From JADFDG01 sp965232985 (GTDB lineage Bacteria; Pseudomonadota; Gammaproteobacteria; Pseudomonadales; JADFDG01): DNA of 58,153 nucleotides. Below the pieces are notes generated by a model. The model was not told the origin of the DNA, did no database searches, and worked only from the letters and a program-made list of their open reading frames with translations. The stretch's first letter is position 1. Each line of letters begins with the position of its first letter. The DNA is taken from assembly GCA_965232985.1 (NCBI GenBank), contig CBDDRC010000040.1, positions 1 to 58,153 of the forward strand, written 5' to 3'. The translations under genes and the position numbers were made by a program. Below are positions 49,467 through 57,137 of the stretch, in pieces.

Positions 49467-51356
49467 TCAGCGCAGCTTTGGCTCAATGCGATCCCTGAGA
49501 TACGCAACAAAACCCGCCTCGGTCTGCTCGCCCTGGATACGCTCGTCTTTCAGTTCAGTGCCGTCGGGGCGGAAGAACAGGATCGAGGGCAGGCCCATCA
49601 CGTTGTACTGCGCCAGCAGCGCCTGGTTGGTGTCGTTGTTGTCCGTCGCATCGACCTGCAGCACGACATAACCGGCGAGCGCGTTGTGCACCGATGTTTT
49701 GGCGAATACGTCGCGTTCCATCAGTTTGCAGGCCACACACCATTCGGCGAAGAAATCGAGCATCACCGGTTTGCCGGCGGTGCGTGCGTCGGCGAGTTTT
49801 GCGGTGAGTTCGTTGCTGTCTTGCACCCGCGTGAACAGCGGCGCCTGCTGTGGCGCGGTACCGCTGGCGGCACTCGCCTTGAGGAAGCCGAGTGGTTCCA
49901 GCGGGTCATTGGCGCCACCGGCGGCGCCAATCAGCAGCGTTGCGCCGAGCAGCATCAGCACCATGCCGACGCCCTTGCGAAAATGTGCCCAGCCGGTCGC
50001 AGCGGTGGACAGCGGCTCCAGCGCCTTGAGGTAAATCGCGGACACCATCAGCAGCGAACCCCACAGCGCGAGACTCGCCCAGCCCGGCAGGATGCGGCCG
50101 ACGAGGATGATGGCGATACCCAGCAGCATGACGCCGAAAAATGCTTTCACGCCGTTCATCCAGGCGCCGGCCTTCGGCAGCAGTTTGCCGCCCGAGGTGC
50201 CGATCAACAGCAGCGGGAAACCCATGCCCATCGCCAGCGCAAACAGCGCCGTGCCACCGAGCACGGCATCGCCGGTGGTGCTGATGAACACCAGCGCGCC
50301 CGCGAGCGGCGCCGACACGCAGGGCGACACCACCAGAGCCGACACCGCACCCATGACCGCAACGCTGAGCAGCCGGCCGCTTTTTTGCCGGCCGGACACC
50401 GAGGAGAGTTTGTCGCGCAGGAACGCCGGTACCTGCAGTTCATAGAAGCCGAACATGCTCATCGCCAGCGCGACGAACACCAGCGTGAAGACGATCAGCA
50501 CCGGTGGCGACTGCAGCAGCATCGACACGTTCGCTTGCGCACCCAGAAAGCCGACAGCGACGCCCGCTGCGGTGTAGGTGAGCGCCATGCCGAGCACATA
50601 CGCGACCGATAGCATGAAGGCGCGACGGGTCGAAATGTCGTGGCCCTCGCCGACGATGATCGACGACAGGATCGGCACCATTGGCAGCACGCAGGGCGTG
50701 AAGGCAAGGCCGATGCCCAGCAGCAGGAAGGTGCCGATGATCGCCGCAAACGAGGCATTGGCGAGGAAACGGGTGATGGCGCCGGCATCTGATGCTGCTG
50801 GTGTCGTGCTGTTGGTTGCAGTATTTGCGGTGGTCGCCGTTGCCGGGCTCATGCCGGTGAAATCAACCGGCCAGGTTTCCGTTTCCGGCGGGTAACAAAG
50901 GCCGGCTTCGGCGCAACCCTGGTAGGTGATTTTCAGCGTCGCCGTCGCCGGCTGTTGCGGTATGACATTCAGCGGCAGGCGCACATCAACCTGCGTGTGA
51001 TAAATCTCGACGCGCCCGAAAATCTCGTCGTTCTTGAACTGGCCTGCCGGCGATTGCGGCGTGCCCAATGCGGTAATCGCCATACCCTGGTTGTCGACCA
51101 GGGCGAAGTGGAATTTGTCGCGATACAGGTAATAACCGTCGGCGATTTGCCAGCGGGCGATGAAACCCTGGTCGTCGCGGGCGATGGTCAGCCGGAACGC
51201 CTCGCGCACCGGCAGAAATTCGTCGGCGCCGGATTCGCTGGTGGCGCCGGTCAGTGCAGACGGCAGCGCCGCCTGCGCGCAGACGGCCAGCAGTATCAGC
51301 GCGGCCAACAGCAGGCGGGCCAGCGGGCGGGCGGTGCGTTCGAGCAATCGATACAT
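49467..51356 (-). CDS. dsbD: thiol:disulfide interchange protein DsbD
   Basis: 629 residues from ATG 51356, which starts a signal peptide (LLLAALILLAVCAQA). The periplasmic alpha domain has the ITYQGCAEAGLCYPP Cys pair. Eight TMs carry the two membrane Cys (FTPCVLPMVP and VVSPCVSAPLAG). The C-terminal thioredoxin domain has FFAEWCVACKLMERDVF. DsbD passes electrons from cytoplasmic thioredoxin to periplasmic partners such as DsbC or TlpA-like proteins. A TlpA-like gene diverges from it and both promoters face TTAA-type boxes, so joint control is plausible. Confidence 0.96.
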   Translation of the reverse strand: MYRLLERTARPLARLLLAALILLAVCAQAALPSALTGATSESGADEFLPVREAFRLTIARDDQGFIARWQIADGYYLYRDKFHFALVDNQGMAITALGTPQSPAGQFKNDEIFGRVEIYHTQVDVRLPLNVIPQQPATATLKITYQGCAEAGLCYPPETETWPVDFTGMSPATATTANTATNSTTPAASDAGAITRFLANASFAAIIGTFLLLGIGLAFTPCVLPMVPILSSIIVGEGHDISTRRAFMLSVAYVLGMALTYTAAGVAVGFLGAQANVSMLLQSPPVLIVFTLVFVALAMSMFGFYELQVPAFLRDKLSSVSGRQKSGRLLSVAVMGAVSALVVSPCVSAPLAGALVFISTTGDAVLGGTALFALAMGMGFPLLLIGTSGGKLLPKAGAWMNGVKAFFGVMLLGIAIILVGRILPGWASLALWGSLLMVSAIYLKALEPLSTAATGWAHFRKGVGMVLMLLGATLLIGAAGGANDPLEPLGFLKASAASGTAPQQAPLFTRVQDSNELTAKLADARTAGKPVMLDFFAEWCVACKLMERDVFAKTSVHNALAGYVVLQVDATDNNDTNQALLAQYNVMGLPSILFFRPDGTELKDERIQGEQTEAGFVAYLRDRIEPKLR

Positions 51357-51432
51357 GGTGTGTCTCGCAGCGTTCGCGCGCGCCGGGTACGCCGGGTCAT
51401 TGCGCGTTGGAGTCAAAGTGTGGCCGCTGAGC

Positions 51433-51449
51433 ATTAAGCGAACCTTAAT
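51433..51449. promoter_or_regulatory. TTAA-box operator candidate near the dsbD promoter
   Basis: ATTAAG-CGAAC-CTTAAT is a perfect inverted repeat apart from its centre. It also fits the PmrA/QseB-type pattern YTTAAK-N5-YTTAAK except for one outer base. It lies 77 bases upstream of dsbD. An identical spacing is seen in the second box at 51545. The response regulator gene of the facing operon is in the PmrA/QseB group. Confidence 0.5.
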
Positions 51450-51544
51450 GCCAACGTGCAGGTCCCATACAGGCTCATGATTTATCCAGAGACTTTAAGT
51501 GTTTACCGCAACCAGTTGAACCCATGGCTGCCTGCCATTCAACC

Positions 51545-51561
51545 GTTAAGGCTCGCTTAAG
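51545..51561 (+). promoter_or_regulatory. TTAA-box operator candidate upstream of the tlpA-apbE operon
   Basis: GTTAAG-GCTCG-CTTAAG has two TTAAG direct repeats 11 bases apart, the geometry of PmrA/QseB boxes read by tandem OmpR-family monomers. It stands 42 bases before the tlpA-like start, where an activator or repressor would act. The operon encodes its own regulator of that family. Confidence 0.55.
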
Positions 51562-51603
51562 GCAGGGTTCGCTACATTGGCGACCACAACTGTGGAGGTT
51601 GCC

Positions 51604-52056
51604 ATGTTTCGTTCATTTCTCTCTGTGCTGTTGGGCGTCGCTCTCGCGCTTGCGGCGACCGGCGCGGCCGCTGCCGAGGGCCAGCTTGATCTTGCCCAGT
51701 ACCGGGGCAAGGTGGTTTATCTGGATTTTTGGGCATCCTGGTGTGTGCCCTGCCGCAAGTCGTTCCCCTGGCTGAACGCGATGGCGAAGAAGTACCCGAA
51801 CGACCTCGTGGTGGTCGGCATCAACGTTGACAACGAGCGCGCAGCAGCGATGAAGTTCCTCGAGAAATATCCGGCTTCGTTCCCGCTGGTGTTCGACCCG
51901 CACGGCAAGCTTGCCAGCGAATACAAACTTGAGGGTATGCCGTCGGCGGTACTCATTGATCGCAACGGCGGCATTGCACATCGCCATGTCGGTTTCCGCG
52001 AGGAACAGAAGACGCACTACGAGCAGGTCATCACTGAAATCATGGGCAGCAAGTGA
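51604..52056 (+). CDS. TlpA-like periplasmic thioredoxin
   Basis: 150 residues from ATG 51604 with GGAGG six bases upstream. A signal peptide (FLSVLLGVALALAATGAAAA) precedes a thioredoxin fold with LDFWASWCVPCRKSFPWL (WCxxC) and the cis-Pro loop EGMPSAVLIDRNG. It is a TlpA/ResA-type disulfide reductase, probably kept reduced by DsbD, whose gene diverges from it. The next genes encode a small Cys-containing lipoprotein, a DUF3570 barrel and ApbE. It may therefore mature or recycle a thiol or metal site in that system. First gene of a six-gene operon. Confidence 0.9.
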   Translation: MFRSFLSVLLGVALALAATGAAAAEGQLDLAQYRGKVVYLDFWASWCVPCRKSFPWLNAMAKKYPNDLVVVGINVDNERAAAMKFLEKYPASFPLVFDPHGKLASEYKLEGMPSAVLIDRNGGIAHRHVGFREEQKTHYEQVITEIMGSK

Positions 52057-52067
52057 AGGGGCACGTC

Positions 52068-52310
52068 ATGAACCGAATCATTGTTATCCGCAGGTCACTG
52101 GTTGCTGTGGCGATCGCCGTGGGCTCTGTGGCTGTTACCGGCTGCAGCAGCCTGGGCGTGCAGCCATGGGAGCGGGAAGTGTTGGCACGCCCAGACATGC
52201 GTCTGGACGCCGATGCTGTCTCGCGTGGCCTTGATGACCACATTTATTTCTCGAAAGAAGCTTCCAGTGGCGGCCGCGGTTTCGGCGGCGGCGGCTGTGG
52301 TTGTAATTGA
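52068..52310 (+). CDS. DUF4266 small lipoprotein
   Basis: 80 residues from ATG 52068 with AGGGG upstream. A lipobox VAVTGCSS follows a short signal peptide. The mature part has VQPWEREVLARPDM, DDHIYFSKEASSGG and the C-terminal GGGGCGCN, the DUF4266 signature. The glycine-rich tail with two Cys at the very end suggests a metal or disulfide role, perhaps a substrate for the TlpA-like protein encoded 11 bases upstream. The function is unknown to me. Its stop codon lies 11 bases before the DUF3570 start. Confidence 0.9.
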   Translation: MNRIIVIRRSLVAVAIAVGSVAVTGCSSLGVQPWEREVLARPDMRLDADAVSRGLDDHIYFSKEASSGGRGFGGGGCGCN

Positions 52311-52321
52311 GGCACCAGGTC

Positions 52322-53605
52322 ATGAAACAGGTCATGAAAACAGCTTGTCTGAATCTGAAGCAGCCGCAAAACATGCGCAGCGCGCTCGCCATGGCAACCT
52401 GCTCGCTATTGGGCGCAACAGTCGGCGCAGGCGGTGCGCAGGCTGCCGACGGCGATTGGCAGATCGATACTTCACTGCTCTACTACGCCGAGCAGGATCG
52501 CGTTTCCGCTGCCGAGCCGGTGGTGAGCGCCACGCGCGACCTCGGCGATGACGAAACGCTCAACATCAAACTGGTTCTGGATGCGCTGACTGGCCCGTCG
52601 CCGAACGGCGCGCAGGTTGAGCCATACGCGCAGACGTTCACGTCGCCGAGCGGCGCTGCGGCCAGCAATTACAACGTGCCGGCGGGCGAAGTGCCGCTTG
52701 ACGAGGAATTCCACGACACCCGCGGCGCGCTGAGCCTGAGCTGGACGACACCGTTGGCAGACCCGCTGTGGAAGCGCACGTTGGGCGCCAACATCAGCAG
52801 CGAGTTCGACTTTTTCTCGCTGGGCTTCAACGGGGCGTTGGCACGCGATTTCAACAAGCGCAACACGACGCTGACCGCCGGTTTTGGTTACGAAATGGAT
52901 ACCATCAAGCCGGTCGGTGGCACCCCGGTGCCGTTTGCGCCGATGATGCCGGTTGCGGGCAGTAAATCGCCGAGCGACACCGAGGACCGCACTGTCACCG
53001 ATCTGTTGCTTGGTATCACCCAGGTGATCAACAGGCGCACGGTCATGCAGTTCAATTACAACCTCAGCACGTCGTCGGGCTACATGACTGATCCGTATAA
53101 GATCATTTCGACCGGCGATGCCAGTGGGGCAGCGGATACTTTTTTCTATGAAAACCGTCCGGACAGCCGCACCCGCCATGCGCTGTTCTGGGAGACGAAA
53201 TATGCGCCTGCAGGTGGCGATGTCATTGATGCCAGTTACCGGTTCATGACCGATGATTGGGGTGTTGCTTCGAATACCCTCGATCTGCGCTATCGCCGGA
53301 CGCTGGCAAACAACTGGTATGTCGAGCCGCACGTACGCTGGTACGACCAGGGTGAGGCGGATTTCTACGTCGAGCGGTTGCTGCCGGCCGACGTACCGGC
53401 CGCCGGCGACACCGCCACGGCGTATTCGGCCGATTACCGTCTGGGCGCACTGACCACAACCACTTTTGGCGCCCGCGTCGGCAAGCGCCTGGCAGACAAT
53501 GGCGATGCCTACGTGCGTCTTGAGTCGATGACCCAGAGTGGCGACACGGCGCAGGCGGATCTCTCCGCACTGATCTTTGAGGTCGGTTACTCGCGCAAGT
53601 GGTGA
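52322..53605 (+). CDS. DUF3570 outer-membrane beta-barrel protein
   Basis: 427 residues from ATG 52322; TTG 52307 and ATG 52334 are alternatives. A signal peptide (ending GAGGAQAADG) is followed by DWQIDTSLLYYAEQDRVSA and alternating amphipathic strands up to a terminal aromatic residue (VGYSRKW), as in outer-membrane barrels. The DUF3570 features TLNIKLVLDALTGPSPNGA and STSSGYMTDPYK are evident. Likely exported to the outer membrane and paired with the DUF4266 lipoprotein. Near residue 265 it has GDASGAAD, which resembles but does not meet the ApbE flavinylation consensus. Function unknown. Confidence 0.88.
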   Translation: MKQVMKTACLNLKQPQNMRSALAMATCSLLGATVGAGGAQAADGDWQIDTSLLYYAEQDRVSAAEPVVSATRDLGDDETLNIKLVLDALTGPSPNGAQVEPYAQTFTSPSGAAASNYNVPAGEVPLDEEFHDTRGALSLSWTTPLADPLWKRTLGANISSEFDFFSLGFNGALARDFNKRNTTLTAGFGYEMDTIKPVGGTPVPFAPMMPVAGSKSPSDTEDRTVTDLLLGITQVINRRTVMQFNYNLSTSSGYMTDPYKIISTGDASGAADTFFYENRPDSRTRHALFWETKYAPAGGDVIDASYRFMTDDWGVASNTLDLRYRRTLANNWYVEPHVRWYDQGEADFYVERLLPADVPAAGDTATAYSADYRLGALTTTTFGARVGKRLADNGDAYVRLESMTQSGDTAQADLSALIFEVGYSRKW

Positions 53606-53637
53606 GGCGCGGCACGCGTCAGGATCAGCGTGGCGAC

Positions 53638-54612
53638 ATGACGGCTGCTGTGCGTTTTTTTGCGGTGCGCGATGCCCTGTGCAAGACTCACCGCGACACG
53701 TTACCGGCGGCCCATTTCCGCATGAACGAAGAAACAGCGTTCACCGTCGCGCGCCACGGCGATTACTGCGTCGGACGGTTCACCGCCATGGCCAGTCCCT
53801 GCGAGGTGCTGGTGGCCGGCGCTGACCTTGAGACAGCCCGGCGGCTGACGCGGCTTGCGTTCGACGAGGCACGGCGTATCGAGCAGAAGTTCAGCCGTTA
53901 CCGTGACGACAACATCATCGCGGCCATCAATCATGCCGCCGGCCAGCCGGTGGCGATCGACAGCGAGGTCCATCGGCTGCTGGTTTATGCCGATACCTGC
54001 TACAAGTTGTCCGGCGGCAAGTTCGACATTACATCCGGGGTGCTTCGCCGCGTCTGGAAATTCGACGGCTCCGATCGCGTCCCGGCGCCCGGCGATGTCG
54101 CGGCGCTGTTGCCGCTGGTGGGTTGGCAGAAGGTGCGCTGGAACGAGCAGGAGATCATGCTGCCGGCCGGCATGGAGCTGGATTTCGGCGGCATCGGCAA
54201 GGAGTACGCGGTCGACCGCACGCTGTTGCTGCTGACCAGCACGCATCCGGGCAACCTGTTGGTCAATTTCGGCGGCGATCTGGCAACCAACGGTGCACTG
54301 CACGGCGGCCGCGAGTGGACTATCGGTGTCGAGTCTCCCGGTGGCGGGGTGGCGAAAGTACTGAAGATTCGCGCGGGCGCAATGACCACCAGTGGCGATG
54401 CGCGCCGGTTTCTCGTTCGGGATGGTGTCCGTTATGGGCATATCCTCGATCCGCGGACCGGTTGGCCGGTGCCCGCTGCGCCGCGCTCCGTGACGGTTGT
54501 CGGGCGCTCCTGCCTTGAGGCCGGCACCCTGTCGACGCTGGCGATTCTCGAAGGTGCCGGCGCGGAAAAATTCCTCCAGGACCAGGGCGTGCAGTACTGG
54601 ATTTTGCATTGA
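53638..54612 (+). CDS. apbE: ApbE family FAD:protein FMN transferase
   Basis: 324 residues from ATG 53638; the start is uncertain. ATG 53722 (MNEETAFTVARHGDYC) would give 296 residues and begins closer to the conserved RFTAMASPCEVLV. Motifs include SGGKFDITSGVLRRVWKF, the FAD-binding DFGGIGKEYAVDR, VNFGGDLATNG, and the metal site TTSGDARRFLV...YGHILDPRTGWP. ApbE links FMN from FAD to a Ser/Thr of exported proteins. No clear lipobox or signal peptide is present at either start, so its compartment is uncertain. Its flavinylation target in this locus is not obvious. Confidence 0.92.
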   Translation: MTAAVRFFAVRDALCKTHRDTLPAAHFRMNEETAFTVARHGDYCVGRFTAMASPCEVLVAGADLETARRLTRLAFDEARRIEQKFSRYRDDNIIAAINHAAGQPVAIDSEVHRLLVYADTCYKLSGGKFDITSGVLRRVWKFDGSDRVPAPGDVAALLPLVGWQKVRWNEQEIMLPAGMELDFGGIGKEYAVDRTLLLLTSTHPGNLLVNFGGDLATNGALHGGREWTIGVESPGGGVAKVLKIRAGAMTTSGDARRFLVRDGVRYGHILDPRTGWPVPAAPRSVTVVGRSCLEAGTLSTLAILEGAGAEKFLQDQGVQYWILH

Positions 54613-54627
54613 TTGAAGGAAAAAACG

Positions 54628-55281
54628 ATGCGGCTGCTGTTGGTCGAAGACGATGAACTCTTGGGCGAAGGGCTGCGCGCCGCGCTTGTTCGCGAAGGTC
54701 ATGCCGTCGATTGGCTGCGCGACGGCGAGCACGCGCGCACGGCAGTGGCGCAGGATGAATCCTGGGACATCGTCCTGCTTGATCTTGGTCTGCCGCGGCG
54801 CGATGGCATGGAGGTATTGCGCGAATTGCGTCGTCATTCCGATGTGCCGGTGCTGATCCTTACCGCGCGCGATCGTATCGAGGATCGCGTCGCCGGCCTC
54901 GATGCCGGCGCCGACGATTACCTGATCAAACCTTTTGAGATTGTCGAGCTCAAGGCGCGCCTGCGGGCGCTCAGCCGGCGGCGCGGTGGCCGCGCGACCA
55001 CCGAAATTCACCACGGCGATCTGGTGCTGCTGCCGGAATCGCAGGAAGCGACCTGGCACGGCAACCGCATCGAGCTCACCCGGCGTGAATTCATGCTGGT
55101 ATCGGCGCTGGTCGAGAATGCCGGTCGGGTACTGACGCGCGAGCGTCTTGAGCAGACGCTGTACGGTTGGAGCGAGGACGTCGAGAGCAATGCACTGGAG
55201 GTGCATGTGCATCATCTGCGCAAAAAACTGGCGCCGGATTTCATCCGCACCGTGCGCGGTGTTGGCTACACGGTGGGCTGA
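54628..55281 (+). CDS. QseB/PmrA-like OmpR-family response regulator
   Basis: 217 residues from ATG 54628, preceded by AAGGA. Receiver: LLLVEDDELLGEGLRAAL, Asp in VLLDLGLPRRDG, LTARDRIEDRVAGLDAGADDYLIKPF. DNA-binding winged helix: IELTRREFMLVSALVENAGRVLTRERLEQTLYGW...SNALEVHVHHLRKKL and RTVRGVGYTVG, close to QseB/PmrA. It probably binds the TTAA boxes at 51433 and 51545 and controls both dsbD and its own operon. The kinase starts four bases after its stop. Confidence 0.93.
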   Translation: MRLLLVEDDELLGEGLRAALVREGHAVDWLRDGEHARTAVAQDESWDIVLLDLGLPRRDGMEVLRELRRHSDVPVLILTARDRIEDRVAGLDAGADDYLIKPFEIVELKARLRALSRRRGGRATTEIHHGDLVLLPESQEATWHGNRIELTRREFMLVSALVENAGRVLTRERLEQTLYGWSEDVESNALEVHVHHLRKKLAPDFIRTVRGVGYTVG

Positions 55282-55285
55282 CCGA

Positions 55286-56692
55286 ATGTTTTCGATCCGG
55301 CGTTATCTGTTGATCACGTTACTGTCGGTTGCGGCGGTGAGCATGGTGGCAACAGCCTGGCTCAGCTGGCGCGAGGCGGTGAATGAGGTGGAAGAACTTT
55401 TCGACGCACAGCTGGCGCAGTCGGCGCGTGTGCTGGTGGCAACGCTGACCACCCGGCCGTTGCTGATGGAGGAGCGCGCTGACGATACCGTGATATTTCC
55501 GGTATGGCGGCCGGTTGGCAAAGCGACGGGCGATGCGGCCGACGAGGACGATCGCAATGTCGCCACCGCCGGCCACAAGTATGAAACGCGACTCGCTTTC
55601 CAGTTGTGGGAAGGCCCGGGCGAGCGCCTGCTGATGCGCTCGGAGAACGCACCCACGGTGCCGCTGACCGGCTTTACGCCGGGCTACAGCATCATCAATC
55701 TCGGTGGCGAGCGTTTCCATGTATTCAGCGTCCTGTACCAGGGGCTCTGGCTGCAGGTTGCGCAGGACGACTACATGCGCGGTGAGTTGGCCGGGCGCAT
55801 CGCGTTGACGACACTCTTGCCGCACGCTGTTGGCCTGCCGTTGATGGCCTTCCTGATCTGGTGGCTGGTGAAGCGCGGTCTGCGCCCGCTCGATGCGTTG
55901 CGGCAATTGATCGCCGGTCGTGGCGTGCGCAATCTCGCGCCGCTTGCCGTATCGCCGGCGAGTGTCGAAGTGCAGCCGATGGTCAACGAACTCAATGATC
56001 TGCTTGCCCGTCTTGGCGCATCGTTCGAGCGTGAGCGCCGCTTTACGGCCGATGCCGCCCACGAGTTGCGTACGCCGCTCGCGGTGCTGCGCATTCATGC
56101 CGAGAACGCTCTCGCCAGCGCCGACAACGACGAGCGGCAACGGGCGCTGGAAATGTTGTTGCGCGGTGTCGATCGGGCGTCGCGCCTGGTCGAGCAGATG
56201 CTGATCCTCGCGCGCGTGGAGCCGGAGGCAGCACTGCGCCAGTTCGAGGCGTTGCGCCTCAATGCACTGGTACGCGAGGAGTTGGCGGCACTGGTGCCGA
56301 TGGCCGGTCGTCGCGACCAGGACATCGATTTCGTCGAGGAAGGCGAATTCGTGGTGAATGGCGACAGCAGTCTGCTCGGTATTCTCGTGCGCAACCTCGT
56401 TGATAACGCGTTGCGTTATTCACCCGATGGTTCGCTGGTGCACGTTGCCTTGCGGCGCAGTGCCGCCGGCAGCATTGAGCTTGTCGTGCTGGACGAGGGC
56501 GCCGGCGTGCCGGCTGAGCAGGCCGACCGGGTTTTCGAGCGTTTCTTTCGTGGTGAAACCGGGCGCGGCGACGGTGCCGGCCTTGGTCTTGCCATCGTTA
56601 AGCGGATCGTCGATCTGCATGGCGGCACGATTCGCGTACGGCCGCGTGTGGGTGAACAGCGCGGCGGATTCATCGTCGTGCTGCCGGGCTGA
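55286..56692 (+). CDS. QseC-like sensor histidine kinase
   Basis: 468 residues from ATG 55286. TM1 (YLLITLLSVAAVSMVATAWLSW), a periplasmic sensor of about 140 residues of the 2CSK_N type (EVEELFDAQLAQSARVLVATL...VLYQGLWLQVAQDDYMR), TM2 (LLPHAVGLPLMAFLIWWLV), HAMP-like linker, HisKA (FTADAAHELRTPLAVLRIH) and HATPase (NLVDNALRYS, DEGAGVP, GAGLGLAIVKRI). It is the partner of the preceding regulator. The sensed signal is unknown; a periplasmic redox or metal cue would fit the operon. Confidence 0.92.
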   Translation: MFSIRRYLLITLLSVAAVSMVATAWLSWREAVNEVEELFDAQLAQSARVLVATLTTRPLLMEERADDTVIFPVWRPVGKATGDAADEDDRNVATAGHKYETRLAFQLWEGPGERLLMRSENAPTVPLTGFTPGYSIINLGGERFHVFSVLYQGLWLQVAQDDYMRGELAGRIALTTLLPHAVGLPLMAFLIWWLVKRGLRPLDALRQLIAGRGVRNLAPLAVSPASVEVQPMVNELNDLLARLGASFERERRFTADAAHELRTPLAVLRIHAENALASADNDERQRALEMLLRGVDRASRLVEQMLILARVEPEAALRQFEALRLNALVREELAALVPMAGRRDQDIDFVEEGEFVVNGDSSLLGILVRNLVDNALRYSPDGSLVHVALRRSAAGSIELVVLDEGAGVPAEQADRVFERFFRGETGRGDGAGLGLAIVKRIVDLHGGTIRVRPRVGEQRGGFIVVLPG

Positions 56693-56725
56693 TGTTGCCG
56701 CTGGCGCTGTAAGCGTGCGCCCGAC

Positions 56726-57082
56726 TCAGGCGAGTCCGCTCAACTCGCGTTCAAGCAATTCCGGATCGCCGAGGTTCAGCTCAAGCAGACGGCGCAAATG
56801 CATGATCGATTCCATGTCGATGCGGTCGATGCGCATGCCGAGGCGCTCACTGGTGCAATGCACCAGCGTGCACCGGGTGTCGATGGAAACTTCTTCGTTG
56901 AGGATCAGATCAACCCCGAGTGACTCGCCGAGGGCGACATCGAAGCCTGCCGGGGCGACGGTGAGCAGGCCCTTGATCGAGACGTCGATCAGATCGGACG
57001 ACCAGGTTCGGTCGCCATGATGCAGCACGACCTCGGCATCGAAGGGCACACGGGTAAAGCGTCGCTTGTCGTTCTCGGTCAT
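56726..57082 (-). CDS. PilZ domain protein (candidate c-di-GMP receptor)
   Basis: 118 residues from ATG 57082; a GTG at 57106 would fall inside a hairpin. RRFTR near the N-terminus and DVSIKG (DxSxxG) are the two c-di-GMP-binding motifs of PilZ. The rest forms the usual small barrel with a C-terminal helix (MHLRRLLELN). It is a stand-alone cytoplasmic protein. It converges on the QseC-like kinase and lies after ettA on the minus strand. Confidence 0.9.
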   Translation of the reverse strand: MTENDKRRFTRVPFDAEVVLHHGDRTWSSDLIDVSIKGLLTVAPAGFDVALGESLGVDLILNEEVSIDTRCTLVHCTSERLGMRIDRIDMESIMHLRRLLELNLGDPELLERELSGLA

Positions 57083-57103
57083 CGTTCTGACCTCCGGATC
57101 GAT

Positions 57104-57132
57104 CACCCCTTACCTCCGGTGAGGAAGGGGTG
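57104..57132. terminator. long hairpin between ettA and the PilZ gene
   Basis: CACCCCTT (57104-57111) plus CCTC (57113-57116) pairs with GAGG (57121-57124) plus AAGGGGTG (57125-57132), 12 bp with one bulged A and a CGGT loop. No T-run follows on the minus strand, so it may be a stabilising 3' end or a weak terminator after ettA. Confidence 0.5.
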
Positions 57133-57137
57133 TCGTA

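Noticed and set aside
51584..51595. CCACAACTGTGG palindrome before the tlpA-like gene
   Set aside because: It only touches the Shine-Dalgarno region and a loop of two bases cannot form a useful hairpin; probably chance.
53701..55215. 504-codon open frame on the minus strand
   Set aside because: Antisense to apbE and the response regulator, both with complete motifs; no domain recognised in the antisense product.
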